Assembly (NCBI RefSeq): GCF_002897375.1 | Contig: NZ_BFAG01000022.1 | Span: 1 to 58,077, forward strand | Source: Deinococcus aerius | GTDB taxonomy: Bacteria; Deinococcota; Deinococci; Deinococcales; Deinococcaceae | Length of the DNA stretch: 58,077 nucleotides | Reading direction: 5' to 3' | In this document: positions 42,480 to 51,100 of the stretch, one piece after another | Layout of the letters: the number at the start of each line of letters is the position of its first letter | How positions within the stretch are numbered: the first letter of the stretch is position 1 | Translations under genes and position numbers: made by a program | The notes under the pieces: generated by a model | Database searches by the model: none | The model's input: the letters and a program-made list of their open reading frames with translations, nothing else | Told to the model about the DNA's origin: nothing

Positions 42480-43630
42480 GGGGACGGCTCCTTCCTGGGA
42501 GGGGGGGCGGTCGAGCGGCCCGGCACGATCTCAAAGGCCACGGGGTTGCGCAGCGGGACCTCCTGCCCCTCCAGCCGCGTCACGGCGAGGTCCACCGCCC
42601 GGCGCCCCATCGCCTCCTGGTCCTGGCGGACGTGGGTGAAGAGCGGGCCGTCCAGCGGGTCGGCGGGCGAGTCGAAACAGGCGACGCTGACCTCCTCGGG
42701 GACGCGGCGGCCGAGGGCCCGCAGGGTGTGGGTCACCGCGAGCGCCAGGGTGTACTCGGCCACCAGGAACGCGGTGACGCCCGAGGCCGCCGCGATAAAG
42801 GCCTCCAGCCGGGCCACGTCAATCCGCACGTTCTCGGGGCGCAGGTGCAGGGGCAGGCTGCTCTCCAGCGCGTGCAGGGCGAGTTCGGGGCGCGCAGGGA
42901 GCCCCGCCGCCTCCAGCGCCGCGCGGTAGCCCGCGAAGCGGTCCTCCAGCGAGGAGGTGTTCTCGATGGGCGGGGAGACGAAGGCGACCCCGCGGTGGCC
43001 GAGGTCGAGCAGGAAGCGGGTCAGCGCCGCCGCCGCGCTCACGTTGTCGGTCGCCACGCTGGGGGCGGGGATGCCGCGCAGGTAACGGTCCACCAGGACG
43101 ACGGGAAAGCCGTCCAGCACCGCCTGAAGCAGCACGGGGTTGTAGTGTTCGCCGTGGACCGGGAAGACGATCAGGGCCTGCGCGCCCGCCCGCATCAGGG
43201 CGGAAACGCCCGCCTCCTCCGCCCCGCGCTCGCCGTACGTGCGGCGCAGCAGCAGGCTGTGCCCGCGCGAGGTGCAGGCCGCCTCCACCCCGCGCACGAG
43301 GTCCAGGCCGTACGCCTCCGCGAAGTCGGGGAGCAGCAGCCCCAGGGTGGACGCCCCCACCACGCTGCCCGGCGCGGCGAGCCCCAGGTCGGCCCGCACC
43401 CGGTCGAGGTCGGGCAGGGTCGCGCTGACGAAGGTGCCCCTCCCCCGCGCCCGCTCCACGATCCCCGCCCGGGCGAGCAGGTCCAGGGCCCGCCGGGTCG
43501 TGATGCGGCTCACCGAGAAGCGCCGCGCGAGTTCGAGTTCGCCCGGCACCCGGCTCCCCGCGCGCAACTGCCCCCGGCGCACGTCCTCCAGGAGTTCGGC
43601 CATCACGTTGGCGTAGAGCAGGCCCGTCAT
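42476..43630 (-). CDS. GntR-type regulator with LacI-like sensor domain (AraR type)
   Basis: This 384-residue protein has an N-terminal GntR winged helix (about 1-75: VPGELELARRFSVSRITTRR, then ALDLLARAGIVERARGRGTF). It is fused to a periplasmic-binding-like ligand domain (about 95-370, with LGLLLPDFAEAYGLDLVRGV and the hinge and dimer segments), the AraR arrangement. It lies inside the mannan operon, 9 nt after the GH76 stop, with a 4-nt overlap to the permease. It is the obvious candidate for control of the mannan genes via a palindrome such as the one at 47601. The inducer would be mannose or a mannobiose-type sugar. Confidence 0.85.
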   Translation of the reverse strand: MTGLLYANVMAELLEDVRRGQLRAGSRVPGELELARRFSVSRITTRRALDLLARAGIVERARGRGTFVSATLPDLDRVRADLGLAAPGSVVGASTLGLLLPDFAEAYGLDLVRGVEAACTSRGHSLLLRRTYGERGAEEAGVSALMRAGAQALIVFPVHGEHYNPVLLQAVLDGFPVVLVDRYLRGIPAPSVATDNVSAAAALTRFLLDLGHRGVAFVSPPIENTSSLEDRFAGYRAALEAAGLPARPELALHALESSLPLHLRPENVRIDVARLEAFIAAASGVTAFLVAEYTLALAVTHTLRALGRRVPEEVSVACFDSPADPLDGPLFTHVRQDQEAMGRRAVDLAVTRLEGQEVPLRNPVAFEIVPGRSTAPPPRKEPSP

Positions 43631-43639
43631 GCGTTCACC

Positions 43640-44677
43640 CTACGTCCCAACCCGCGAGGACGCCCGCTTGGCCGCCACGCTCTCCAGCAGCATCACGCCG
43701 CTCAGCGCCGCGCTGAGGTCCAGGGGGAGGGTCGGCGTCTCGGCCCAGTCGGGGCCGTTCAGCCTGTAGAGGGGTGAGACATGGCGCGCGGCCACGCCCG
43801 CGTTCTCCGACAGGAACGCCCCCACTTCCCCCGCACTCCCCGCATCCTCCCGGGCGAGCAGGCCGAGGGAGCGGACGAGGATGCCCTTGAAGAGGCCGCC
43901 GTCCCCGGTGCCCTCGGCGGGAAGGACCGGGCCGTATCTTCTCATCGCCGCCATCGCCGTCCGCCGCGCGAGGTCGAGGGCCGCGCCGTCTCCAGTGACC
44001 CGCCACACTGCCACGCCCGCGCCGATCACCGTGCCCTCGTTGTAGGTGAAGGCCCAGTCGCGGTCGATGCGGCCCGGCTCCTCGCGGCCCACGCCGTCCC
44101 AGACCTCACCCGCCCCGGGGTCGATGAGGTGTGCCTCCAGCCAGCGCAGGACCGCGAGGGCGAAGTCGAGGTGTTCGCGCTCGCCCAGCCGCTCGTACAG
44201 CCGCGCCCCCAGGATCACCGCAGGGGCGTTGGCGGGCGTGTTCTTGTAGTCGAGTTGCGTCTTGCGCCACGCGACGCCCCCGCCCTCGTGCCCGTTCCAG
44301 CCGCCGCGAATGTCGTCCCAGAGGGAGAGGCTGTCGTCCAGAAAGCGCGTGTTGGAGGTCGCCCCGTGCAGCCGCAGCAGCGCGAGCGCCATCCACAGCA
44401 TGTCGTCGTAATAGTCGTTGTGCAGGCTCCCGTGGTTGCCCCGCCGCACCCCCTCGACCAACTCGGCAGCCCGGGTGAGATGTGCCGGGTTGCCGTCCCG
44501 CTCGTAGGCGTCCACCAGCGTGTCGAGCGCGTGCGCCTGCCACCAGTAGTGAAAGGGGTCCTCGGGGCGCACCAGGCGGGGGGGCAGGCAGACCCGGTAG
44601 AGCGCGGCCTCCCCGTCCCAGAAGTGGGTGTTCAGGGCCGCCTGCGCCTCCCGGGCGGCGTCCGTCCAGCGGGTCAC
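43640..44677 (-). CDS. GH76 alpha-1,6-mannanase-type protein without signal peptide
   Basis: This 345-residue protein starts at GTG 44677, which overlaps the upstream GH76-CBM stop by 4 nt. GH76 hallmarks are FHYWWQAHALDTLVDAYE, HNDYYDDMLWMALALLRL (DD active-site pair) and GGWNGHEGGGVAWRKTQLDY. These are followed by KNTPANAPAVILGARLYE and FTYNEGTVIGAGVAVW. GH76 members are endo-alpha-1,6-mannanases with double-Asp catalysis. With no signal peptide, it would act on imported manno-oligosaccharides inside the cell. It has no CBM, unlike its upstream neighbour. Confidence 0.85.
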   Translation of the reverse strand: MTRWTDAAREAQAALNTHFWDGEAALYRVCLPPRLVRPEDPFHYWWQAHALDTLVDAYERDGNPAHLTRAAELVEGVRRGNHGSLHNDYYDDMLWMALALLRLHGATSNTRFLDDSLSLWDDIRGGWNGHEGGGVAWRKTQLDYKNTPANAPAVILGARLYERLGEREHLDFALAVLRWLEAHLIDPGAGEVWDGVGREEPGRIDRDWAFTYNEGTVIGAGVAVWRVTGDGAALDLARRTAMAAMRRYGPVLPAEGTGDGGLFKGILVRSLGLLAREDAGSAGEVGAFLSENAGVAARHVSPLYRLNGPDWAETPTLPLDLSAALSGVMLLESVAAKRASSRVGT

Positions 44678-46158
44678 GGCGGGGCCTCCAGGGTGAGCGA
44701 GTCGAGGTTGAGCCAGCCGTAGCTCTCGGGCCCGAAGAAGACGGTGAGCCGCGACGGCCCCTGCGGCAGGGTGACGCTCGTGCTCACCGTGCCCCAGGCG
44801 TTCCAGTTCGGCGTGGCGGGGAAGTTCACCAGCCGCCCCGCGCCGTTGAGGACGAGTTGCCGCGAGGCGTTTCCGCCGCCCGCCCCGTACCGCAGGGTGA
44901 CCCGGTAGGTGCCCGCCCGCGGGGCGTTCACGTCGAAGGCCACCCCCTGCCCGAACGAGCGGAAGTTGTTGACGTACCCGCGCCCCGAGTAGCCCGGCGC
45001 CCGGCTCGCCGCATCCACCCCGAGTTTCTGCGCGTTCTCGGCCTCGTAGCGCCCGTCCTTCCAGGGGATGCGGGCGGGTTGGGCGCCCGCGTTCAGCACG
45101 GCGGCGACGGCGGACCCGGCGGTGAGGCTCTGGATGGGGTCGGCGGAGGGAACGGCATCCCACGCAGTCCCGACGAGCCCGTCCGCCCGCCTGGCGTTCC
45201 AGGCGCTCGCCCCCTGGTCCCGCAGCGCCGCGAGGTACACCCCGCCGCCCGGCTCCCCGGCGAGCCGTTTCAGCGCGCGCACCGTCACGCCCTTGAAGCC
45301 GCCGCCGTCGTTCGCGCCCTCGTCCAGAAAAATCCCGTTCTGGGTGAGGTTCCCCAGCGCCCAGTCCATCGCCGTCTTCGCGTCCCTCAGATAGGCGTCG
45401 TCGCCCGTCGCGTCCCGCAGGGCCAGCGCGGCGAGGACGAAGTTGCCGAAGTTGTACGTGAAGTCCCAGGTGATGACGGTGCCGTTCCCCTCGCCCTCGA
45501 CGTGGTCGTACACGCGCGGGCCGTCCACGAGGCGGGATTTGACCCAGGCGTAGGCGGCCTTGGCGCGGTCGAGGTACTTCGCGTCGCCGGTCGCCTGGTA
45601 CAGCCGCACGCTCGTGTTGACATAAGGGGCGTTCGTGGCGACGTTCTTCTGGTCGCGCACCGAGCGCCTCCACCACAGGCCCCCGCCGTAGCGGTCGTCC
45701 CAGTCCTCCCAGATGCGGTCGGCGAGTTCGCCGGAGGTGTCGAGGTACCGCCGCTCGCCGGTCAGGCCGTAGGCGCGGATCGCCGCCTGCGCCCACCAGC
45801 CCAGGTCGTCGTTGTAGTCGTTCGGAAAGGTGGGGAACTCATTCGTGAAGCCGTCCCACACGTCCCCGATCATGGTCTTGTAACCCGCGTCCCCGGTCGC
45901 CCCGTAGGCGTCCATCACGAGGTCGAAGAGCTGCGCCTCCCACCAGAAGTCGGAGTACAGGCCGCCGACGGGCCCCACGCCGTGTTCCGGGTGGGTCCTC
46001 CGGTCGGAATAGGTGTAGAAGTAGCCCTTCTCCGGGTCCCAGTAGGCGCGGACAAAGGCCTGCATCATCGCCCGCGGGTCGGAGGGGGTGGGGGTGAAGG
46101 CCCGGGCCGCCCCGAGACTCAGGGCGGCCAGCAGGAGGAGGAGGGGGAGTCTGGACAT
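44674..46158 (-). CDS. Secreted GH76 mannanase with C-terminal carbohydrate-binding module
   Basis: This 494-residue exported protein has a signal peptide (SRLPLLLLLAALSLGAARA). A GH76 domain (about 25-330) includes GLYSDFWWEAQLFDLVMDAY, FPNDYNDDLGWWAQAAIRAY (DD catalytic pair), ERRYLDTSGELADRIWEDWD and TWDFTYNFGNFVLAALALRD. A beta-rich C-terminal CBM35/CBM6-like module (about 365-490) begins DGRYEAENAQKLGVDA and ends WLNLDSLTLEAPP. It should cut yeast- or plant-type alpha-1,6-mannan outside the membrane and bind it through the module. It ends by overlapping the second GH76, and it precedes the transport genes. Confidence 0.9.
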   Translation of the reverse strand: MSRLPLLLLLAALSLGAARAFTPTPSDPRAMMQAFVRAYWDPEKGYFYTYSDRRTHPEHGVGPVGGLYSDFWWEAQLFDLVMDAYGATGDAGYKTMIGDVWDGFTNEFPTFPNDYNDDLGWWAQAAIRAYGLTGERRYLDTSGELADRIWEDWDDRYGGGLWWRRSVRDQKNVATNAPYVNTSVRLYQATGDAKYLDRAKAAYAWVKSRLVDGPRVYDHVEGEGNGTVITWDFTYNFGNFVLAALALRDATGDDAYLRDAKTAMDWALGNLTQNGIFLDEGANDGGGFKGVTVRALKRLAGEPGGGVYLAALRDQGASAWNARRADGLVGTAWDAVPSADPIQSLTAGSAVAAVLNAGAQPARIPWKDGRYEAENAQKLGVDAASRAPGYSGRGYVNNFRSFGQGVAFDVNAPRAGTYRVTLRYGAGGGNASRQLVLNGAGRLVNFPATPNWNAWGTVSTSVTLPQGPSRLTVFFGPESYGWLNLDSLTLEAPP

Positions 46159-46223
46159 GAACGCTCCGGGAGGCGGGGCCTTGGCGCTGGGCGGGCCCCG
46201 CCCCTCTCATCAGGGGTTGGCCA

Positions 46224-47471
46224 TCAGGGGTTGGCGTTGTCGCGCAGAATGCGGTCGCCCGCCTCCTGGGCCTTGCGCAGGGTGGTGCGCGCGTCCTGCT
46301 TGCCCTCCAGGAAGAGTTGCAGGTTCGGGATGAGCGCGTTGCCCTCCATGGGCGGGTAGCCGGGCACGGGCGGGCGGATGCGCGCGAACTTCAGCGTGTC
46401 GGTCATGGGCTTCCAGAAGGGGTCGTTCTGGAAGTAGGGGTCGTTCACGGCCTTCAGGTTGCCGGGGATGTTGTTGCTCGTCTTGCCCCACAGCAGGGCG
46501 TTTTTCGGATCGGCCAGCCACCACTTCACGAAGGTCCAGGCCGCGTCCTTGTTGCGCGACGCCTGCGGGATGGCGAGGCCGAAACCGCCCATCACGGAGC
46601 CGCGCGCGCCCGTAGGCCCGGCGGGCGGCGGGACGATCCCGAAGTCGAGGTCCTTGCCGTACTTGCGGTAGCCGTCGATGCTCCAGGGGCCGGTGTAGAT
46701 CATCGCCGCCTTGCCGGTCACGAAGGGGTCCTGCGCGTTCGCCTCGCCCTGCCCGAAGCCGAGTTCGTAGACCTTGTTCTTGTTGATCATCCGGTCCCAG
46801 AAGCTCAGGACACTCAGGCCCGCCGGGCTGTTGAAGTTCGTCCGCGTCCCGTCGGGCGTCAGCATGGAGCCGCCCGCCTGCTGGAGGTACATGTTGAAGA
46901 GCCCGGGGTCGTTCATCAGGAAGCCCGAGCGCACCAGCTTGCCGTTCGCGTCGCGCTTGGTGAGCTTGATCGCCGCCTGTTCGAGCTGCGCCCAGGTGCG
47001 CGGGGGCTGCACGCCCGCCTCGGCCAGCAGCTTCTTGTTGTAGAAGATGGCGCGGGCGTCCACCGTCAGCGGCAGGCCGTAGATCTTGCCCCCGTACGAG
47101 AGTTCCTTGACCGCCTCGGGGTAGAAGTCGCGGATGTTCACCCGGTCGCGCGTGAGGTAGCTGTCGATGGGCGCGAGGACGTTCTTGGGGGCGTAGAGCG
47201 CGGTGCGGAAACGGTCCCAGACGATGACATCGGGCACCTGCCCCGAGGTCGCGGCGGTCAGGAACTTCGTGATGATGTCCTGCTGGGGCACGTAGCGCAC
47301 GCGCACGGCGCCCTGCGAGGCGTTGAAGGCGTTCACCATCGTGTTGATCTGGCGTTCGCCGTCGCCCGTCCAGTCGCCCCAGAGGGTGATCGTGGTCTGC
47401 GCGGCGGCCCGGGGCGCGAGCAGCGCGGCGGCGGTCAGGCCGAGGGTGAGCGTGCGGGAGCAAAACCTCAT
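46224..47471 (-). CDS. Mannan operon ABC substrate-binding protein (family 1)
   Basis: This 415-residue exported binding protein starts at ATG 47471, with AGGTTCCCC upstream. The signal peptide RFCSRTLTLGLTAAALLAPR precedes a mature protein beginning TTITLWGDWTGDGERQINTM. MsmE/MalE-like segments include GKAAMIYTGPWSIDGYRKYG. It should bind manno-oligosaccharides released by GH76. It is the first gene of the operon, closest to the promoter at 47585-47615, so high expression is expected. A 65-nt gap separates it from the GH76-CBM gene. Confidence 0.9.
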   Translation of the reverse strand: MRFCSRTLTLGLTAAALLAPRAAAQTTITLWGDWTGDGERQINTMVNAFNASQGAVRVRYVPQQDIITKFLTAATSGQVPDVIVWDRFRTALYAPKNVLAPIDSYLTRDRVNIRDFYPEAVKELSYGGKIYGLPLTVDARAIFYNKKLLAEAGVQPPRTWAQLEQAAIKLTKRDANGKLVRSGFLMNDPGLFNMYLQQAGGSMLTPDGTRTNFNSPAGLSVLSFWDRMINKNKVYELGFGQGEANAQDPFVTGKAAMIYTGPWSIDGYRKYGKDLDFGIVPPPAGPTGARGSVMGGFGLAIPQASRNKDAAWTFVKWWLADPKNALLWGKTSNNIPGNLKAVNDPYFQNDPFWKPMTDTLKFARIRPPVPGYPPMEGNALIPNLQLFLEGKQDARTTLRKAQEAGDRILRDNANP

Positions 47472-47584
47472 AGGGGAACCTCCACGGCGTGAGAGGACGA
47501 TAGGCGGGCGGCGAGTCAGGCCATCACACCTCCGGGGCGGGGCGCTTCCGGCACCGCCGAACGCTGGGACTTGTTGGTATAGGA

Positions 47585-47615
47585 AGTGTAGTTTCGACCG
47601 GACATGACATGTCAA
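47585..47615 (-). promoter_or_regulatory. Mannan operon promoter with overlapping palindrome
   Basis: On the minus strand TTGACA lies at 47615-47610 and TACACT at 47590-47585 (19-nt spacer, rather long). GACATG-A-CATGTC (47601-47613) is a perfect 6-bp-arm palindrome that overlaps the -35 box and early spacer. It is a candidate operator for the GntR-type regulator encoded in the operon. The -10 assignment is uncertain. Confidence 0.5.
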
Positions 47616-47690
47616 TAAGACAAGTGGGACGGCTGGAGACGGCCACCCTTCCCCCCGATCTGTCCTGCTCAAGAGCGGTGGACGGAAGAA

Positions 47691-47783
47691 GACCCCTCAC
47701 CCCGCTGCTTCGCAGCGCCCCTCTCCCCCTGGTAGAGGGGTCAGAAAAGCCCTCTCCCTGGGGAGAGGGTTGGGTGAGGGGTC
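47691..47783. repeat. Dispersed hairpin repeat, copy B
   Basis: It starts GACCCCTCACCCCGCTGCTT with the same about 38 bases as 26247-26284, followed by CCCTCTCCCTGGGGAGAGGG and TTGGGTGAGGGGTCC. The nested hairpins fill the gap between the mannan promoter and the small ribbon-helix-helix gene. Confidence 0.75.
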
Positions 47784-47846
47784 CTCCCCACCGGGTCTGT
47801 TCTTCTGTCAACTGCTTCGGGGGTACGATCAAAAGAGGAGCGGTCT

Positions 47847-48092
47847 ATGCCCGGAGCCGAGAAGGTCAAGGTCACCCTCACCCGGCAAACGCGGGACCGT
47901 GTTCGTGATCTCGTCCGCCAGGGCGCGGTGAAAGATGCCAGCGCCTTTATCGAGCAGGCGGTGGAGGAGGCCCTGCGCGCCCACAAGCTGCGGCAACTCG
48001 CGCTCGAACTGGAGGCGTTCGAGGACCCGGACCACCGGGCAGCGGTCGCGCGCCTGGGCGACGAAGGGCTGGAGGACATTCAGGTGGGCTGA
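47847..48092 (+). CDS. Orphan ribbon-helix-helix antitoxin-like protein
   Basis: This 81-residue protein has AAAGAGGAGCGG before the ATG. It has a short basic start, then KVKVTLTRQTRDRVRDLVRQ (strand-helix) and DASAFIEQAVEEALRAHKLR (helix-helix), typical of RHH/ParD-like antitoxins. The acidic tail LEAFEDPDHRAAVARLGDEG resembles the part that neutralises MazF/PemK toxins. No toxin gene follows: a minus-strand alpha-mannosidase ends 23 nt downstream. It is therefore an orphan antitoxin or a stand-alone RHH regulator. Confidence 0.7.
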   Translation: MPGAEKVKVTLTRQTRDRVRDLVRQGAVKDASAFIEQAVEEALRAHKLRQLALELEAFEDPDHRAAVARLGDEGLEDIQVG

Positions 48093-48114
48093 CGCGGGGC
48101 CAACCCCTCCATCG

Positions 48115-51100
48115 TCAGGGCAGCCGCGCCTCCTGCTCGCGCAGCGTCACGACCCGGTAGGGGGTGTACTCCCGGGCCGGTTCCCCGTCCGGCTCCTCCA
48201 GAAAGTTGACCCTGCTCCAGCCCGCCACACCGAGGGCGTTGGCGAGGTCGAGCGTTCCCCGGTCCCCGTGCGCGTCGTACAGCCGCACGACCACCCCATC
48301 CGTGTCCTCGGCCAGTTTCAGGGCGCCGAGGCGGAGATTGCTGTCCGTCACCGCCAGCAGCCGGGCGGTGGGGGGCTGACTTCCACCTTCCCGACCTGAA
48401 TGGAAAGCGAGGAGCGGGGCGTTCAGGCTGTGCGCCTCCCGCACCGTGCCGTTTCGCCAGTCCCCGGTGTGGGGGTACAGGGCGTAGGTGAAGGTGTGCC
48501 GCCCCTCGTCGCCGATCGGGTCGGGCCAGACGGGGGAACGGAGCAGGCTGAGGCCCAACACGTTCCCGAGGCTGGAATGGCCGTACTTGCCGTCGTTCAA
48601 GAGGCTCACCCCGTAGCGGCCCTCGCTCAGGTCGGCCCAGCGGTGGGCGGGCTTCTCGAACTGGGCGGCGTCCCAACTGGTGTTCGTGTGCGTAGGGCGG
48701 GTGACCGTGCCGTAGGCCGTCTCGAAGCTGGCATGCGGGCTGCGGACGTTCAGCGGCATCAGCGCCCGCAGGAAGGTGCGGCGCCCGTGCCAGTCCACCT
48801 CGGTGTGGATGTCCAGGCGGGGGCTGCCCCGGCGCAGCTCGTAGGTCTGGATAATCGTGCTCTCCCCGTGGCGGCGCACCACCCGCACGGCCTGGCGCAG
48901 TTCACCGGGCAGACGTTGGGGCGGCTCGGCGGCCAGAAGCTCCTCGCCCTCCCCCGCGTAGTCGGCGTCCACCTCCCAGGCGTCCCACTCGCGGGGAAGG
49001 TCGACGTAGGCCCAGAGCTGATTCCCCCGGTCGGCGAGGGCCTCGCGCCCAGCCCGCAGGTCGTACAGGGAGGAGAGGGTGCCGTCCGGGGCGACCACGA
49101 CGCGCAGCAGGCCATTGTCGAGCACGAGGTCGCTGCCCGGATTCTCTACCTCACCCGCCGGAGCGTCCGCGTTCGAAACCGTCAGGGTGAGATACCCCAG
49201 GCCCGGCACCGTCACGTCGCCCTGCACGTAGAGCCTGCCCCCGTGGAACTCGCTGCGGACGGGCTGACCGCCCTGGGTCTGGAGGGTGAGGGGACGGTCA
49301 GCGTCCAGAACGACATTCAGCGGAACGTCCTCCAGGGTCAGGTTCCACACCACCACGCGGTCCCTCCCGGCGACGGCGTCGGTCAGGGCACCCAACGCGG
49401 CGTCGCGGATGCCCCTGGCCGTCTCCAGCGCCCCCGAGAGTTCCCGCACGGCGTCGTCGTACACGGCCTTCACGCTCGATCCCGGCAGGATGTCGTGGAA
49501 CTGGTTGCGCAGGAGCGTCTGCCACGCCCCCGTCAGGACCTCGCGGGGATAGGCCGCGCCCAGCAGGCGGGTCGCCAGGACGCTCGCGGCCTCCGCCTCC
49601 CCCAGGGTGTGTTCGGCGCGGCGGTTGAGCCCCTTCACCCGGCCCTGGGTGGTGTACGTCCCCCGGTGGAGTTCCAGGTACTGCTCGCCCACCCACACGG
49701 GAAGGGGCGCCGGGTCCACCCCGTCGTAGAAATCCGCCACCCGGGTCATGTGCAGCCGGGGCAGCCCCGGGAAGTCGCGCAACCGGGCGTAGCGGTCGAG
49801 CATCTCGGCGGTCGGGCCGCCGCCCCCGTCCCCCCAGCCGAAGGAGAACAACGAGGCGCCGTGCGTGCGCTTGCCCCGGAAGTTCTGCCAGGTCTGAAGC
49901 ACGTCGAGCGCGGCGACGCTGCCGTTGTACCCGTGCGCGGGCGAGGGGTTGAGGAAGGAGTGCGAGAGGACCCGCGTGCCGTCGATCCCCTCCCAGCGGT
50001 ACAGGTCGTGGGGGAAGGTATTCGTCTCGTTCCAGTTCAGTTTGGTCGTGAAGAAGTACCCCAGATCGCCCTGCCGCAGAAACTGCGGGAGGTTGGCCGC
50101 GTAGCCGAAGGTGTCCGGCAGCCAGCACACCCGCGCCCGCCGCCCGAAGTGCCGCTCGAAGTACCGCTGCCCGTACAGCAGTTGCCGCGCCCAGGACTCG
50201 CCCGAGATCAGGTTGCCGTCCGGCTCGACCCACATGCCCCCGACGATGTCCCAGCGCCCCTCGGCCACCCGCTCCTGGACGCGCGCGAACAGTTCCGGGT
50301 CATCCTCCCGGACGAACTCGTAGAGCTGGGCGGTGGACTGGTTGAAGGTGCAGTCGGGGTAACGGTCCATCAGGCTCAGGACGGTGGAGAAGGTGCGCCG
50401 GGCCTTGCGCCGGGTTTCACTCAGCGGCCACAGCCAGGCGAGGTCGATGTGGGCGTGTCCGGTGAGCGCGAGGGCGCCCTCCGCCGGGTACTGTTCGCGC
50501 AGGTCTGCCAGTCCCCGGGTCAGCATCTCCCGGGCCGCCCGAAGCCGTGGTCGCCATTCCTCGGGGTACGGCGGCACATCCGGGCGCCCGAACTCCCACT
50601 CGTCCCAGATGGAGGCGATCTGGGCGGCCTGCGCCTCCTGCTGCACGGCGCGGGCGAGGTACTCGGCGCTGTCCGCCCTCGGCAGGGGAATCTCCCGGAA
50701 GGTCCGGTCGAGGAGGTCGGCCAGCCGGTCGGCAACCGCCACCTTGCCTCCCCTCAGCAGGTGCGTGGCCGCGTCGTGGGCGGCGAGCAGGTCCTCGTGC
50801 AGGGCGCGCACGTCCCCGTCGGGCAGGACGAGGAGGGCGGTCCCCAGCACGGGCTGCCGAACGGGGCTCCCGAACAGGCCCTTGGGGCTGGCCTGGACCT
50901 CGACCGTCAGGGGCTCGCCGCCCTGCGCCGCGATCGGGTACTCGCGGTGGTAGGGGTTGAGGCCGCCCACTGGCCTGCCGTTCACGCTCAGCAGGCCCTC
51001 GCCGCCCACGTCGAGGCGCAGGGCGACGGGCTGACCCGCCCACTCGGGCGGGACGCGGGCGCCGAAGTGCAGGGTGACCGGAAAGGCGCGGGAGGGCCAG

